This document shows positions 19,224 through 31,198 of a stretch of DNA of 48,731 nucleotides, in pieces (the first letter of the stretch is position 1; every line of letters starts with the position of its first letter). The DNA is from Enterobacteriaceae endosymbiont of Plateumaris rustica. GTDB lineage: Bacteria > Pseudomonadota > Gammaproteobacteria > Enterobacterales > Enterobacteriaceae. The notes under the pieces were generated by a model. The model was not told the DNA's origin, made no database searches, and saw only the letters and a list, made by a program, of their open reading frames with translations. The position numbers were made by a program, and so were the translations under genes. The DNA lies in NCBI RefSeq assembly GCF_012562965.1, contig NZ_CP046228.1, positions 377,069 through 425,799 of the forward strand. The letters run 5' to 3'.

Positions 19224-21086
19224 TTATAATAAATAATATTTATTACTTAATATTATAATTAATAATAATATTATTATACCTAAACATATAGATGATATAT
19301 ACCAACGTATATATCCATTTTCACTAATTAATAGAAATTGTTCTATTTTTTGAGAAAATTTAACAAATATATCAATAATTTGAGAAATAGGATCATTTCT
19401 TATCAAAAATAATAATTTAAAAAAATTATTTACAAATAATTTTTTGTATATTAAATCCAAATAACAACCATTCAAAAAAAATTTTTTTATAATATAAAAA
19501 TTAATGTTATTTTCTTTAGTAAATTTTAATAAATAATTACGATTTTTCCAAAATAATATAAAAAATATACAACCAGCAATAGATATTCCTGCTGATATTA
19601 TTTCTAAAATAAAATATTTATTTGTATGTTTTATGATTACATCATTAAATAATGTATATATACCTATTGGTAATAATTTTATACTTATAGAACTAGATAA
19701 TATAGTTAATATTATTAATGGAATATTATGATTCCAAGTATTATTTCTAATAGGTATTAAATTTGTTTTACCATGAAAAACAATATAAATCATACGAGTA
19801 GTATATAAAGAAGTAATAAAAGTCCCAATTAAACCTAATGTAACTAAAATAAAATGGTGATTAATTAAAGCTTCGTATAAAATTCTTCCTTTACTGAAAC
19901 TACCAATACTAATAATTGGAAAAGAACATAAAGATAATCCTCCTAATAAAACAGAATAATATATAAAAGGAATATATTTTTTCATATTTCCCATTTTAAA
20001 TATATTTTGTTCATGATTAGTAGAAATAATAATAGAAGCAACAGATAAAAATAATAATGCTTTAAAAAAAGCATGTGCTATTAAATGAAATAGAGAAGCC
20101 TCCCATAAATGTATACCTAATGCTAAAAACATATAACCAATTTGACTCATAGTAGAATATGCTAAAATACGTTTTATATCTTTTTGTGCTAAAGCAGACA
20201 ATCCTGATAATAATAATGTAATTACACCAATAATACTTATAAATAATAAAATATTATTTGTTAATGAAAATAAAATATTATTTCGTAAAATTAAATAAAC
20301 ACCTGCTGTTACCATAGTAGCAGCATGAATTAATGCAGAAACAGGAGTAGGACCTGCCATAGCATCTATTAACCAAGTATTTAGTGGAAATTGGGCAGAT
20401 TTACTTATTGCACCTATTGCTAACATTAAAGTAATTATATTTAATAAAAATGATGAATAATGTAATTTAGATGAAGTAATTAAAAAAGATATTTCTTGAA
20501 AATTTATTGTTTTAAATAATTTAAATACTAAAAAAATACCTATAGATAAAAAAATATCACCTAAACGAGTAATTAAAAATGCTTTTATAGCAGATAATCC
20601 ATTTAATGTATTTTTATAAAAAAAACCTATTAATAAATAAGAACAAACACCTACACATTCCCATCCAAAAAACATAAGTATAAAATTATCTGCTAATATT
20701 AAAAGAATCATACTAGCCATAAATAAATTAGTATATGCAAAAAATCTTGAATAATCTTTATCATTTTTCATATACCATGATGCAAATATATGTATAAGTA
20801 AACCAACTCCAGTAATAACAGATAACATGATTAATGAAAGCATATCTAAATATAAATTGAAATCAACATGAAAATTATCGATTTTTATAATTTGCCATAA
20901 AAATTCTTTATATATAAATAAGTAATTGTTAAAAAAAAATAAATTAATTATACATGTAATTATTGTAATAATACCTATAGATCCCACACCAATAATTGTA
21001 GATATTTTTTTATTTAAGTTAGAAAATAAAGATAATATAAAAAAACTTATTAAAGGTATTAAAATAGTAAAATAAAGAAATTTCAT
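19224..21086 (-). CDS. nuoL: NADH-quinone oxidoreductase subunit L
   Basis: Distal antiporter-like subunit of complex I, carrying the long lateral helix that spans the membrane arm. It is 620 aa (E. coli 613). The core FFGWECVGVCSYLLIGF with the conserved glutamate, the AQFPLNTWLIDAMAGPTPVS block, and IKRILAYSTMSQIGYM are intact. The C-terminal 120 residues, which include the lateral helix and last transmembrane segment, are divergent but present, so the subunit appears full length. Its ATG overlaps the nuoK stop by 4 bases, indicating translational coupling. Confidence 0.98.
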   Translation of the reverse strand: MKFLYFTILIPLISFFILSLFSNLNKKISTIIGVGSIGIITIITCIINLFFFNNYLFIYKEFLWQIIKIDNFHVDFNLYLDMLSLIMLSVITGVGLLIHIFASWYMKNDKDYSRFFAYTNLFMASMILLILADNFILMFFGWECVGVCSYLLIGFFYKNTLNGLSAIKAFLITRLGDIFLSIGIFLVFKLFKTINFQEISFLITSSKLHYSSFLLNIITLMLAIGAISKSAQFPLNTWLIDAMAGPTPVSALIHAATMVTAGVYLILRNNILFSLTNNILLFISIIGVITLLLSGLSALAQKDIKRILAYSTMSQIGYMFLALGIHLWEASLFHLIAHAFFKALLFLSVASIIISTNHEQNIFKMGNMKKYIPFIYYSVLLGGLSLCSFPIISIGSFSKGRILYEALINHHFILVTLGLIGTFITSLYTTRMIYIVFHGKTNLIPIRNNTWNHNIPLIILTILSSSISIKLLPIGIYTLFNDVIIKHTNKYFILEIISAGISIAGCIFFILFWKNRNYLLKFTKENNINFYIIKKFFLNGCYLDLIYKKLFVNNFFKLLFLIRNDPISQIIDIFVKFSQKIEQFLLISENGYIRWYISSICLGIIILLLIIILSNKYYLL

Positions 21087-21385
21087 CCATTCATCTCACT
21101 AATTGAATCAATATTAATTGTATTTTTATAATGATATAATTTTAATAATAAAATTAAACCTATACAGCTTTCAATAGCTGCTATTGTAATAGATATTATA
21201 TACATAATTTCTCCTTCTGTTCGTTTCCAACAGTTTCCTGAAATTATACAAGATAATGCTGCAGCATTTAACATTATTTCTATACATATTAAAATATACA
21301 ACATATTTTGTCTAATAATTACACCTGTTAAACCAATTATAAATATAATAATAGTTATTAATAATCCATAATATAAAGGAATCAT
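21083..21385 (-). CDS. nuoK: NADH-quinone oxidoreductase subunit K
   Basis: Three-helix membrane subunit of complex I, homologous to MrpC. It is 100 aa, the same as E. coli. Both functional glutamates are present: the one in ICIEIMLNAAAL (second helix) and the one in AIESCIGLILLLKL (third helix). The C-terminus IDSISEMNG matches the E. coli ending closely. It overlaps nuoL by 4 bases and follows nuoJ after 53 bases. The start aligns with MIPLxxGL of the family. Confidence 0.97.
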   Translation of the reverse strand: MIPLYYGLLITIIIFIIGLTGVIIRQNMLYILICIEIMLNAAALSCIISGNCWKRTEGEIMYIISITIAAIESCIGLILLLKLYHYKNTINIDSISEMNG

Positions 21386-21438
21386 ATTTTTTTATTTCTT
21401 AATTTTAAATTTATTAATATATAAAAATAATTAAATAT

Positions 21439-21936
21439 CTAATTTTTTTTATTTCCTATATGAAAAATTACAATTAGTCCTGCTAATAATAATATTGATA
21501 TTAATTCAACAATTATTCTATATTGTTTAAACATATTTATTCCAATATTATTGATGTCAATAATATTATTCAATATATATTTGTTATTACATGATTGTTT
21601 AATAATAAAAATTAAAAAAAATAACAAAACTGTTGTCAATAAAATTGAACTAATTAATATTATTGGTTTTTCTAATAATAATTTTTTTTCTTGTGAAGCT
21701 ATTTTTTCATAATTTAATAACATTAATATAAAGACAAATAATACAACTATTGCTCCTGCATAAATAATAATTTCTAAAGCTCCTGCAAAATAATCACCTA
21801 AAGTAAAAAATATTCCAGATATAGAAATTAATGATATTAAAAAATATAATAACGTATACATTGGATGAATACTTATTACTACAAATAATGTAGAAATTAT
21901 TGCTAATATTCCTAATATATAAAAAATTAATTCCAT
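21439..21936 (-). CDS. nuoJ: NADH-quinone oxidoreductase subunit J
   Basis: Five-helix membrane subunit of complex I involved in coupling electron transfer to proton translocation. It is 165 aa (E. coli 184), shorter at the C-terminus. The third helix, which is the conserved part and contains the pi-bulge, is visible as the segment around DYFAGALEIIIYAGAIVVLF. It is flanked by nuoI (22 bases upstream) and nuoK. The missing C-terminal residues are the variable cytoplasmic tail, so activity is probably not affected. Confidence 0.95.
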   Translation of the reverse strand: MELIFYILGILAIISTLFVVISIHPMYTLLYFLISLISISGIFFTLGDYFAGALEIIIYAGAIVVLFVFILMLLNYEKIASQEKKLLLEKPIILISSILLTTVLLFFLIFIIKQSCNNKYILNNIIDINNIGINMFKQYRIIVELISILLLAGLIVIFHIGNKKN

Positions 21937-21958
21937 AGATAAAAACCTTTTATTTATT

Positions 21959-22504
21959 TTACGGTAATAAGCTTTTTACATCTACTTCAATATTTTTATT
22001 TTTATATTGTGAATAATTATTTTTTATTTTAACTCCAGTAAAATTATAAAAATTGTAATGAGGATATTTTCCTGTACTATTAATTAATAAATTTTCTTTT
22101 TCATATACCATATCTTTTCTTTGAAATTCACATAATTCAAAATCTGGTGTTAATTGTATAGCATTAGTAGGACAAGCTTCTTCACAAAAACCACAAAATA
22201 TACAACGAGATAAATTAATACGAAAAAATTTAGGATATGATCTACCATTTTTTTTTGTTGATTTTTTTAAAGAAATGCAACTTACAGGACATACTACTGC
22301 ACATAAATTACATGCAACACAACGTTCATTATTATCATTATCTAATGATAATATTATTCTACCACGATATCTTGGTGGTAAATATACTTTTTCTTCTGGA
22401 TACATTATAGTTTCCCTTTTTTTAAACATATTTGTCCAGATTAAAAATATACTACGTATTTGACTAAATAATCCTATAAAAAATTTTTTAAATTTCATTT
22501 TCAT
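21959..22504 (-). CDS. nuoI: NADH-quinone oxidoreductase subunit I
   Basis: Hydrophilic subunit of complex I that carries two 4Fe-4S clusters (N6a and N6b) and relays electrons toward NuoB. It is 181 aa (E. coli 180). Both ferredoxin-like motifs are complete: [15 protein letters not shown] (about residues 61-75) and [13 protein letters not shown] (about 100-112). It lies between nuoH and nuoJ, 19 bases after nuoH. All eight cluster ligands are retained, so it depends on the SUF system encoded earlier in the window. Confidence 0.98.
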   Translation of the reverse strand: MKMKFKKFFIGLFSQIRSIFLIWTNMFKKRETIMYPEEKVYLPPRYRGRIILSLDNDNNERCVACNLCAVVCPVSCISLKKSTKKNGRSYPKFFRINLSRCIFCGFCEEACPTNAIQLTPDFELCEFQRKDMVYEKENLLINSTGKYPHYNFYNFTGVKIKNNYSQYKNKNIEVDVKSLLP

Positions 22505-22523
22505 TATTCTAAAATTAAATAAC

Positions 22524-23492
22524 TTATATTATCATAATTAATGCAGTAAAAATAAGATTTATTAATGTTAATGGCAAACATATTAACCATCCAAAATTCA
22601 TAATTTGATCATAACGAGGTCGTGGTAATGATGCTCTTATTAAAAAAAATAATAATATAAAAAATATTGTTTTAAATAAAAACCATATAATAGGTGGTAA
22701 AATTGGACCATACCAACCACCAAAAAATATTATTGTTATTAAAGAAGCAATAATTATAATATTAATGTATTCTCCTACAAAAAATAAACCAAATTTAATT
22801 CCTGAATATTCTATATGATATCCATCAGAAAGTTCTTGTTCAGTCTCTGGTTGATCAAAAGGATGTCTATGACATAATGCTATAGCAGCAATTAAAAAAG
22901 TAATAAATCCAAAAAATTGAGGAATAATATTCCAACAATGGTATTGTTTATATACAATATCATTTAAATTAAATGATCCTGTTTGACATATTACTCCCAT
23001 TAATGATAGACCTAAAAAAACTTCATAACTTAAAATTTGTGCAACTCCTCTAATAGAACCTAATAAAGCATATTTATTATTACTTGACCATCCTGCAAAT
23101 AAAATTGAATAAACAGAAATACTAGACATCATTAGAAAAAAAAGAATACCAATAGATAAATCAGATATTATTAATGACGAAGTAATAGGTATAATTGCAA
23201 ATACTGATAATAATGAATTAAAGGCAATAATTGGTGCAATATTAAATAGTATTTTATTTGTAAAAGTTGGTATTATGTCTTCTTTAAAAATAATTTTTAT
23301 CATATCTGCTAATAATTGTAAAGATCCAAACCATCCAACTCTATTTGGACCATATCTATTTTGAAATAATGCTAATATACGACGTTCTATAAAACTAAGA
23401 TAAGCACCACTAATTATCAATATTAATAATATTAATAAAGATTTAAAAATTATTAACAAATTATTTATATTAAAAAATAGGGATAAATTCAT
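22524..23492 (-). CDS. nuoH: NADH-quinone oxidoreductase subunit H
   Basis: Eight-helix membrane subunit that forms the quinone chamber and the first proton path with NuoB and NuoD. It is 322 aa (E. coli 325). [18 protein letters not shown] (first cytoplasmic loop) and the acidic loop [20 protein letters not shown], which lines the quinone site, are highly conserved, as is [14 protein letters not shown]. The ATG overlaps the nuoG stop by 4 bases. It is complete and without oddities beyond base composition. Confidence 0.98.
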   Translation of the reverse strand: MNLSLFFNINNLLIIFKSLLILLILIISGAYLSFIERRILALFQNRYGPNRVGWFGSLQLLADMIKIIFKEDIIPTFTNKILFNIAPIIAFNSLLSVFAIIPITSSLIISDLSIGILFFLMMSSISVYSILFAGWSSNNKYALLGSIRGVAQILSYEVFLGLSLMGVICQTGSFNLNDIVYKQYHCWNIIPQFFGFITFLIAAIALCHRHPFDQPETEQELSDGYHIEYSGIKFGLFFVGEYINIIIIASLITIIFFGGWYGPILPPIIWFLFKTIFFILLFFLIRASLPRPRYDQIMNFGWLICLPLTLINLIFTALIMII

Positions 23493-26212
23493 TTTAATAC
23501 CTTTAATTTTTCAATAGTTTTTCCTAAAAATACTAAAGGTATTCCTGGTATACCCAAAGGTAATCCAATTAATCCTTTATGTAATTTTTTCGAAATACGT
23601 AATGGTAATTGAATTTTATTATTTAAACAAAATAATTCTATAATAGAATTACAAAAATTTTCTTGAATACCTAAATTTATCGCATCTAAATTATTTATAA
23701 TAATGTATTGATTATAAAAATATTTTCTTATTAATTTTGACTTTTGTATTAAACTATCACTATAAAATAAACTATAATAAGGAACAATAGTAAATTTTTT
23801 TAAATTTAAAGGTTTCGGAATAATATATTTAAATTTATTTAATAATTTATTATTTTTATTTAAAATTTTTATTCCTGTAGGACCATATTTAGAAGAAACA
23901 CCTATTTCTTTTTGAAATTTATTTAAAGATTGTAAGGAATTCCATCCTGGATACCATACAAATGGTAAATGAGTACATTTAATATTTGAATCATAATTAC
24001 CTTCCATAGAAAAATTAAAAATAGTATCTTTATCTTCTAATTGTTTTTGTTCATGTATATTAATATTAGATAGTATTGATGATCTACCACTATATCGAAT
24101 AGGTGATCTTGCAAATTTTCTATTAAAAATTTTATAATTAGCTTTAGGAGCAGCTTGACTAATTCCATTAAGTATAGGTATTTTTATTTCACAATTTTTT
24201 ATTATTCTATCTAAACTAATATTTTTTAAGTATTTATCATTTATTTTAGATTTTAATTTAGATATCCATTTCCAACTAGCTTTAATTTGAATTTTTTTAT
24301 TATAAAAAATAGGATTATATGCTTGAAAAAACCTTTGTGCTCTAGATTCATTATTAATAACAGTACCACTACTTTCAAAAAAACTAGCGGATGGTAAAAT
24401 TATATTTGCTTTTTTCATTGTATCTGTATATTGATGATCCATAACAATAATATTAGGTATATTTTTAAATATATTATTTAGTTTATTTTTATCTTCTTGA
24501 AAATACAAATCATTTTCCATAATAATTAATGTATCTATTTTAGATAAATTAGTATCAAAAATTTCTTCTAAAGATTTACCATTAATAAGTCCAACTCCCA
24601 TACTATTTACTGTATTTAATACAAAAAATAATCCTGTATTTTTACCATGAAAATTTAATGATTTCACTATATTATATGTAGCAGAAATTAATTCTAATGA
24701 ACCAGAATTAGTTCCTGAAATAATTAAAGGTTTTTTTGCTTTTAGCAATATTTGTGCTATTTTTTTTATTTGTTGTAATAAATTTGTATCTGTAATAAAA
24801 ATTTTAGATGACATATTTTTAATAAAATCAGATAATATAAAACTAAAATTAACTTGATTTTCAATTGGAGCATAATAATTCCAACTAGCAATATTATCTA
24901 AAGATGTATTATCTATACTTGTTATAAATAATGGATTTTTAAACATATTATTTATATTTAAAATAGCATTATTATTCCAGTATGGAATATTTTTATTATA
25001 TTTAGATACATTATTTTTAATAGCCTGTTTTATTGATAAAGCTAATCTAGGACTGGTAACACTAACATCTTCACCCAAAATTAAAATGGCATCATAACTT
25101 TCTATTTCAGCAAGAGAAGGACAATATATGTTTTTGCTTTGTAATATTTTTATTATTAAATCAATTTGTAATTTTTCTTGATTTAAAATTCCAATAGAAA
25201 AATTTTTTTCTCCAACTAAATCTTTTAAAGCAAAATTACTTTCTATACTTGCTCTTGGTGAACCAATACCAATAATTTTTCTTGATTTTTTTATTAAATT
25301 AGCAATTTCTTCTATTATAACTAAGTTTTCTAAAAAAATATTTTGATTATTAATTTTTTTAATTACTTGCAATGGTCTATTATTAGAATTTACATAACCA
25401 AAACCAAAACGTCCACGATCACAAATAAAATAATGATTTATTTCTTCATGATATCTATTTTCTACATTAGATAAATATCCATAACGTTCTCCTACTGAAA
25501 TATTACAACCTAACGAACAATTTTGACAAATGCTAGGAGCATATTGCATATCCCATTTTCTAGAAAAATGTTTAGAATAAGTTTTATCAGTAAATACTCC
25601 TGTAGGACATATTTCTACTAAATTACCTGAACATTCATTTTCTAATATTCCATCAGTCATTCTACCATAATAAAGATTATTGCTAATACCAAAAACATTA
25701 AAATCTTTTCCATCTGCATAATCTTTATAATATCTTACACAACGATAACATTTAATACAACGATTCATTGTATGTGATATAAAAGGACCTAAATTTTGAT
25801 TTTTATACTGTTTTTTAGGAAAATTATATCTACGAGAAACATGACCGGTCATCACTGTCATATCTTGTAAATGACAACTACCACCAGCATCACATATAGG
25901 ACAATCATGAGGATGATTAATCATTAATAATTCAATAATATTTTTACGAAATTTTTTTACTTCTATATCATCTGTAGAAATATATAAATTTTCATGAGGT
26001 GAAGACATACAAGACATTATGATTTGTCCTTTTAATTTCTTATAATTATCATATTTTTTTACAGCACATAAACGACATGATCCTACACTTCCTAAAATAG
26101 GATGCCAACAAAAATATGGTAAATCAAAACCTAAAGATAAACATATTTTTAATATGTTATCTTTTTTATTAACTTTATAGAATTTTTCATCTACATTAAT
26201 AATTGTAGTCAT
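23489..26212 (-). CDS. nuoG: NADH-quinone oxidoreductase subunit G
   Basis: Large peripheral-arm subunit of complex I that carries a chain of Fe-S clusters. It is 907 aa (E. coli 908). The N-terminal 2Fe-2S ligands are in [16 protein letters not shown] plus a later Cys. A 4Fe-4S site with one His ligand is in [16 protein letters not shown] and a second in [11 protein letters not shown]. The N7 site is also complete: CQNCSLGC followed by Cys in FICDRGRFG. The molybdopterin-like C-terminal domain is eroded but uninterrupted. The gap to nuoF is 101 bases, the largest in the operon. Confidence 0.98.
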   Translation of the reverse strand: MTTIINVDEKFYKVNKKDNILKICLSLGFDLPYFCWHPILGSVGSCRLCAVKKYDNYKKLKGQIIMSCMSSPHENLYISTDDIEVKKFRKNIIELLMINHPHDCPICDAGGSCHLQDMTVMTGHVSRRYNFPKKQYKNQNLGPFISHTMNRCIKCYRCVRYYKDYADGKDFNVFGISNNLYYGRMTDGILENECSGNLVEICPTGVFTDKTYSKHFSRKWDMQYAPSICQNCSLGCNISVGERYGYLSNVENRYHEEINHYFICDRGRFGFGYVNSNNRPLQVIKKINNQNIFLENLVIIEEIANLIKKSRKIIGIGSPRASIESNFALKDLVGEKNFSIGILNQEKLQIDLIIKILQSKNIYCPSLAEIESYDAILILGEDVSVTSPRLALSIKQAIKNNVSKYNKNIPYWNNNAILNINNMFKNPLFITSIDNTSLDNIASWNYYAPIENQVNFSFILSDFIKNMSSKIFITDTNLLQQIKKIAQILLKAKKPLIISGTNSGSLELISATYNIVKSLNFHGKNTGLFFVLNTVNSMGVGLINGKSLEEIFDTNLSKIDTLIIMENDLYFQEDKNKLNNIFKNIPNIIVMDHQYTDTMKKANIILPSASFFESSGTVINNESRAQRFFQAYNPIFYNKKIQIKASWKWISKLKSKINDKYLKNISLDRIIKNCEIKIPILNGISQAAPKANYKIFNRKFARSPIRYSGRSSILSNINIHEQKQLEDKDTIFNFSMEGNYDSNIKCTHLPFVWYPGWNSLQSLNKFQKEIGVSSKYGPTGIKILNKNNKLLNKFKYIIPKPLNLKKFTIVPYYSLFYSDSLIQKSKLIRKYFYNQYIIINNLDAINLGIQENFCNSIIELFCLNNKIQLPLRISKKLHKGLIGLPLGIPGIPLVFLGKTIEKLKVLK

Positions 26213-26313
26213 AATAAATATATTCCAATAAGTTATTACAATAAATAATTTTATTATTTATTTAATATTTTATATATAAATTTATAATTTTATAATACAT
26301 ATTAAATTTATAT

Positions 26314-27597
26314 TTACTGCGATATTCCTAGTTCGAACTCATTAAAAAAATACTTTAGTGCACTACTTAAAGGTTCTATAGCACCAACAGGAAGAGCACA
26401 AAAAGATTTACCTTCTATTAATTGATTACCAATTTCTTTTAATAAATTTATATCTTTAATATGACCTTTTTTTCTTTCTAATTTATCTAATATTTTTACA
26501 ATCCATGGTAATCCTTCACGACAAGGTGTACAAAATCCACAAGATTCTCTTGCAAAAAATATTTCTAAATTTTTTACTAAAGATACCATATTAATAGTAT
26601 TATCTACTGCCATAGATAATCCAGTACCTAATCTACTACCTGCTTTTTGAATACTAATAAAATCCATAGATATATCTAAATCATTTACAGTTAAAAATCC
26701 TGTTCCAGCACCTCCAGTTTGCCATGCTTTTAATGTTAGTCCATTTTTCATACCTCTAGCATATTTTTCTAATACTTCACGAGCACTAACACCAAACGGT
26801 AATTCCCATACACCAGGATTTTTAACATTTCCAGAAAAACCTAACATTTTTGTACCAGTATCATACTTACTTTTAGAAATATTTTTATACCAATTAGAAC
26901 CATTCATTAATATACTAGATATGTTAAATAGAGTTTCAACATTATTAATACAAGTTGGTTTACCCCATAATCCAATAGAAGAAGGAAAAGGAGGTTTAAA
27001 TCTAGGATTAGCTCTTTTTCCTTCTAATGAATTAATTAATGCTGTTTCTTCACCACAAATATATCTCCCAGCTCCTATATGCATATATAATTCAAAATTA
27101 AATTCTGTATTTAAAATATTATTTCCTAAAAAACCTAATGTATACGCTTCTTTTATTGCTATATTTAAAATTTTAGCACATGTTATATATTCTCCTCTTA
27201 AAAAAATATATCCTTGATTAGCTTGTATTGCAAAAGCACTAATAATAATACCTTCTATTAATTGATGAGGAATATGTTCTATTAAAAAACGATCTTTATA
27301 AGTTCCAGGTTCCATTTCATCTGCATTACATAATAAATATCGATCTTCAGAATTATCTATTTTACGAGGTATTAAACTCCATTTTAATCCAGTAGAAAAA
27401 CCTGCACCACCTCTACCTTTTAGTTCTGAATCTTTAATTAAATTAATAACTTCTTCTGGAATCATATTTTTTAATGTTTTTTTTAAACTAAAATACCCAT
27501 TTTTTTCAATATATTCTTTTAAAAATACTGGTTTATTATCATTTCTCATACGCCACGTTAATGGATAATTTTCTTCATTAAGATTTAACTTTTTCAT
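26314..27597 (-). CDS. nuoF: NADH-quinone oxidoreductase subunit F
   Basis: Catalytic NADH-oxidising subunit of complex I, binding FMN and the N3 4Fe-4S cluster. It is 427 aa (E. coli 445). The NADH and FMN site [13 protein letters not shown] (about residues 62-74), [14 protein letters not shown] and [16 protein letters not shown] are almost unchanged. The N3 ligands are [12 protein letters not shown] plus a later Cys in [10 protein letters not shown]. The E. coli C-terminal tail of about 17 residues beyond EFELGI is missing. The start lies 20 bases inside nuoE, which fits the MKNxxR-type N-terminus of the family. Confidence 0.98.
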   Translation of the reverse strand: MKKLNLNEENYPLTWRMRNDNKPVFLKEYIEKNGYFSLKKTLKNMIPEEVINLIKDSELKGRGGAGFSTGLKWSLIPRKIDNSEDRYLLCNADEMEPGTYKDRFLIEHIPHQLIEGIIISAFAIQANQGYIFLRGEYITCAKILNIAIKEAYTLGFLGNNILNTEFNFELYMHIGAGRYICGEETALINSLEGKRANPRFKPPFPSSIGLWGKPTCINNVETLFNISSILMNGSNWYKNISKSKYDTGTKMLGFSGNVKNPGVWELPFGVSAREVLEKYARGMKNGLTLKAWQTGGAGTGFLTVNDLDISMDFISIQKAGSRLGTGLSMAVDNTINMVSLVKNLEIFFARESCGFCTPCREGLPWIVKILDKLERKKGHIKDINLLKEIGNQLIEGKSFCALPVGAIEPLSSALKYFFNEFELGISQ

Positions 27598-28090
27598 TAA
27601 TATATTTATCCAAAATTTGATTTATATTTTCTTTTGATACTGAAGTATAAATTTGATCATTAATCATAATACTAGGTCCTTTATCACATAAACCTAAACA
27701 ACATATAGGTAATAAAGTAAATAAACTATCAATTGTTGTTTCTCCTGGAATAATTTTTAATTTATTTTTTATTATTTTTAATATTTTTTCATATCCTGTT
27801 ATATAACATACAACACTATCACAATACTTAATAACATATTTTCCTACTGGATATCTAAAAATTTGACTATAAAATGTTGCAATACTATCAATTTCAGAAG
27901 GAGAAATATTTAATAATTTAGCAATAATATAAATTATATCATTAGATATCCATCCATATTTTTTTTGTAAATATATTAATATTTCAATAGAAGCGGCATG
28001 ATTATATTCGTAATGAGATTTTATCTCATTAATTATTTTTAAATCTACTTTATTTAATGTAATTTTTTTTTTATTAATTATCTTATTCAT
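27578..28090 (-). CDS. nuoE: NADH-quinone oxidoreductase subunit E
   Basis: Thioredoxin-like subunit that carries the off-path 2Fe-2S cluster N1a of complex I. It is 170 aa (E. coli 166). The four ligands are visible as CDSVVC (Cys-x4-Cys) and CLGLC (Cys-x3-Cys), the latter in [15 protein letters not shown]. The region before them ([16 protein letters not shown]) matches the family helical bundle. It lies 8 bases after nuoCD and overlaps nuoF by 20 bases. Confidence 0.97.
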   Translation of the reverse strand: MNKIINKKKITLNKVDLKIINEIKSHYEYNHAASIEILIYLQKKYGWISNDIIYIIAKLLNISPSEIDSIATFYSQIFRYPVGKYVIKYCDSVVCYITGYEKILKIIKNKLKIIPGETTIDSLFTLLPICCLGLCDKGPSIMINDQIYTSVSKENINQILDKYINEKVKS

Positions 28091-28098
28091 AATTTATA

Positions 28099-29928
28099 TT
28101 AACGATCAACATCAGACATAACAAAATCAATACTACCTAGATATGCAATTAAATCAGATATTAAGCTACCTCTAATAACTGAAGGTATTTGTTGTAAATG
28201 AGCAAAACTTGGTGTTCTTATTCTTGTACGATAACTAATCGTATTACCATCACTAATTAAATAATAACTATTAATACCTTTTGTTGCTTCTATCATTTGA
28301 AATGATTCATTAGGAGGTATTACAGGTCCCCAAGAAACTTGTAAAAAATGAGTAATTAATGTTTCAATATTTTTTAATGTTTTTTCTTTTGGAGGTGGTG
28401 TTGTTAAAGGATGATCCATTTTAAATGGTCCTGAAGGCATATTATTTAAACATTGTTTTAAAATACGTAAACTTTGCCATATTTCTTCCATTTTTAACAT
28501 AACTCGAGAATAACAATCACTTATATTATTACCTATTGGAATATCAAAATCAAAATTTTCATAACCAGAATAAGGCCTCCATTTACGTACATCAAAATCT
28601 AATCCAGTAGCTCTTAATCCTGCACCTGTAATTCCCCATTGTATAGCTTCTTTTCGTGAATATGATGCTATATTTTTTGATCTAGATATTAAAATACTAT
28701 TTTGTAATGCTGTTTTTTTATAAATTTGTAATCTTTTAGGTAACCATTCTAATATTTTTTTTAATAATATATTCCAACCTTTTGGTAAATCATTTGCTAA
28801 ACCTCCTATTCTAAACCATGCAGGATGCATTCTAGCACCTGTAATTGCTTCAATAATATCATATATTTTTTGTCTATCAGTGAATGCAAGAAATACAGGA
28901 GTCATAGCACCAACATCCTGAATAAAAGTAGATAAATATAATAAATGACTATTAATTCGAAATAATTCTGATAACATAATTCTAATAACTTTAATTCTGT
29001 CTGACACAATAATATTTGCTAATTTTTCTATTGCTAAAATATAAGGCATTTCATTTATACAACCACCTAAATATTCAATACGATCTGTATATGGAATATA
29101 AGTATGCCAAGTTTGTCTTTCAGCTATTTTTTCTGCACCCCTATGATGATATCCTATATCTGGTATACATTCTATAATTTCTTCTCCATTCAATTGTAAA
29201 ATTATTCTAAAAGCTCCATGTACTGAAGGATGATTAGGTCCTAAATTTAAGAACATATAATCATAATTATTATTATTAATTTTTATTCCCCATTCTTCTG
29301 GAATAAATTTTGTATTTTCAATATCTATTTTATATTTATTTTTAGATAAAGTATAAAATTTATTTTCAGTTGCTCTTGAAGGAAAATCTTTACGTAACGG
29401 ATAACCATTATTCCAATTATATGGTAAAAGAAGATGAAATAAATGAGGATGATTAATAAAATTAATTCCAAACATTTCCCATATTTCTCTTTCATACCAA
29501 TTAGCATTATTAAAATATTTTGTTATACTATCAATAGATAAATTATTTTTTGTTAATGGAACTTTAATTATTATATCAACATTCTTACTAATTGAAATTA
29601 AATGATAAAATAAAGAAAAATCCATCTTTAATATTAAATTAAATTTATTATTATGTAATCTTTCATCAACAGCATGAATATCATATAACATATTATATGG
29701 ATTAGAAATTTTATGTAAAAATTTTATGAAAGGAATTATTTTTTTTTTTTTAATCCAAATTACTAATGGCATATTTATATTTTTATTATTTTGTATAAAA
29801 AATTTTTTTAATCCAAAATGATTATTTAATTTATTAATTATTGATTCATTAGAATTATTATTTAATAATGTAGAAGAAATATTATTTATTGATATTTTCT
29901 TTTCAAAATTATTATTAAAATTATTCAT
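28099..29928 (-). CDS. nuoC: NADH-quinone oxidoreductase fused subunit C/D
   Basis: Fusion of the NuoC and NuoD subunits, the form typical of Enterobacterales, at 609 aa (E. coli about 600). The NuoC part (roughly residues 1-210) has [14 protein letters not shown]. The NuoD part has [17 protein letters not shown], with a histidine of the quinone site, and [19 protein letters not shown], and it ends with the exact family terminus [10 protein letters not shown]. The first 45 residues are Asn-rich and longer than usual. A 13-base A-tract (complement of 29739-29751) encodes four lysines and part of the next isoleucine codon in frame, a strong candidate for polymerase slippage. It follows nuoB after 57 bases. 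Confidence 0.97.
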   Translation of the reverse strand: MNNFNNNFEKKISINNISSTLLNNNSNESIINKLNNHFGLKKFFIQNNKNINMPLVIWIKKKKIIPFIKFLHKISNPYNMLYDIHAVDERLHNNKFNLILKMDFSLFYHLISISKNVDIIIKVPLTKNNLSIDSITKYFNNANWYEREIWEMFGINFINHPHLFHLLLPYNWNNGYPLRKDFPSRATENKFYTLSKNKYKIDIENTKFIPEEWGIKINNNNYDYMFLNLGPNHPSVHGAFRIILQLNGEEIIECIPDIGYHHRGAEKIAERQTWHTYIPYTDRIEYLGGCINEMPYILAIEKLANIIVSDRIKVIRIMLSELFRINSHLLYLSTFIQDVGAMTPVFLAFTDRQKIYDIIEAITGARMHPAWFRIGGLANDLPKGWNILLKKILEWLPKRLQIYKKTALQNSILISRSKNIASYSRKEAIQWGITGAGLRATGLDFDVRKWRPYSGYENFDFDIPIGNNISDCYSRVMLKMEEIWQSLRILKQCLNNMPSGPFKMDHPLTTPPPKEKTLKNIETLITHFLQVSWGPVIPPNESFQMIEATKGINSYYLISDGNTISYRTRIRTPSFAHLQQIPSVIRGSLISDLIAYLGSIDFVMSDVDR

Positions 29929-29985
29929 AAATATTCCATTTTTATTTAAAAAATAATAAAATTACTAATTTAATAAATAATTTAA

Positions 29986-30654
29986 TTAAATTTTATTAGG
30001 AGAACGTAATTTTATATTTTTTTTTTGTATGAATTTTTTTATTTGTGATGTCATTTTAGGTTTATATATTCCTTGATCTCCCATAACCCAAGATAATGGA
30101 CGTCTTTCATGACTAATAGATTTTTGTAATAATAATAAAGCTTGAATATAAGCTTCTGGTCTAGGAGGACAACCTGGGATATAAATATCTACAGGCAAAA
30201 ATTTATCTACTCCTTGAACAACAGAATATATATCATACATACCTCCAGAATTAGCACATGCTCCCATAGAAATTACCCATTTAGGTTCTAACATTTGATC
30301 ATATAATCTTTGAATAATAGGAGCCATTTTAAGAAAACATGTACCTGCTATAACCATAAAATCAGCTTGTCTAGGAGATGATCTTAAAACTTCTGATCCA
30401 AAACGAGATATATCATTAATAGATGTAAATGATGTAGTCATTTCAACATAACAACAAGAAAGACCAAAATTGTATGGCCATAAAGAATTTTTTCTTCCCC
30501 AATTGATAATTTTATGAGTAATTTTTTTTAAATTACCTAAAAATATATTTTGATTAATTTGATTTTCAATCGGATCATTATTAATATTCTTTGATTCTTC
30601 TAATGGATATGTTTTTTTGTTATTAATATTTGTTTTAGTAAGAATATATTTCAT
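29986..30654 (-). CDS. nuoB: NADH-quinone oxidoreductase subunit B
   Basis: Carries the terminal 4Fe-4S cluster N2, which reduces quinone. It is 222 aa (E. coli 220). The unusual tandem cysteine pair is in [10 protein letters not shown] (about residues 66-70). The other ligands are in AGTCFLKM and PGCPPRPEA, and [19 protein letters not shown] is nearly invariant. The N-terminal 50 residues are variable. It is the second gene in the operon, 27 bases after nuoA. Confidence 0.98.
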   Translation of the reverse strand: MKYILTKTNINNKKTYPLEESKNINNDPIENQINQNIFLGNLKKITHKIINWGRKNSLWPYNFGLSCCYVEMTTSFTSINDISRFGSEVLRSSPRQADFMVIAGTCFLKMAPIIQRLYDQMLEPKWVISMGACANSGGMYDIYSVVQGVDKFLPVDIYIPGCPPRPEAYIQALLLLQKSISHERRPLSWVMGDQGIYKPKMTSQIKKFIQKKNIKLRSPNKI

Positions 30655-30681
30655 AATATATATTATATTTTTAATGATAAA

Positions 30682-31068
30682 TTAAGAATATTTTTTAGAT
30701 TTCCAATTTAAAGCATGTACTCTAAATAAATAGAATAAACTAATTAAAATTGTTATTATAAATAGTAATCCTTCTATAAATCCTTCTAACTTAATTTTTT
30801 TAATAGAAATAGACCATATATATAAATACATTGCTTCAATATCAAAAATCACAAAAAACATAGCTATTAAATAAAATTTAATAAAAATTTTTATTTGGGA
30901 ATTACCAAAAGAACAAGCACCAGATTCAAAAGGTATATTTTTATCTATTCCATAAGATTTACCTCCTAAAAAATGTGATACTAACATAACAGTACAACTA
31001 ATTATAATAGCAAATATTTGAAATATACAAAAAGAAAAATTATTAATATAATTACTTTTAAAAATCAT
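30682..31068 (-). CDS. nuoA: NADH-quinone oxidoreductase subunit A
   Basis: Three-helix membrane subunit next to NuoH and NuoJ that contributes to the quinone-proton coupling region. It is 128 aa against 147 in E. coli; the family C-terminal tail is shortened. The conserved loop motif NIPFESG and the second helix FYLIAMFFVIFDIEAMYLY, with its acidic residues, are intact. It is the first gene of the operon. The 130 bases between it and thrC are A/T-rich with no recognisable promoter or operator. Confidence 0.96.
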   Translation of the reverse strand: MIFKSNYINNFSFCIFQIFAIIISCTVMLVSHFLGGKSYGIDKNIPFESGACSFGNSQIKIFIKFYLIAMFFVIFDIEAMYLYIWSISIKKIKLEGFIEGLLFIITILISLFYLFRVHALNWKSKKYS

Positions 31069-31198
31069 AATCTATATTTTATAATTAAAATTAATTAATT
31101 AATAATATAGTAAATAAATATAATATGTAAATAAATTAATTATTTATATTTTAAATAAATATTAATTTATATTTAAAAATATAAAAATAACAGTAAAA

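Noticed and set aside
26921..27217. 98-codon frame opposite nuoF, and similar frames opposite other genes (for example 31548-31823 and 36931-37173)
   Set aside because: They are antisense shadows of conserved genes, with no ribosome site and no recognisable product.
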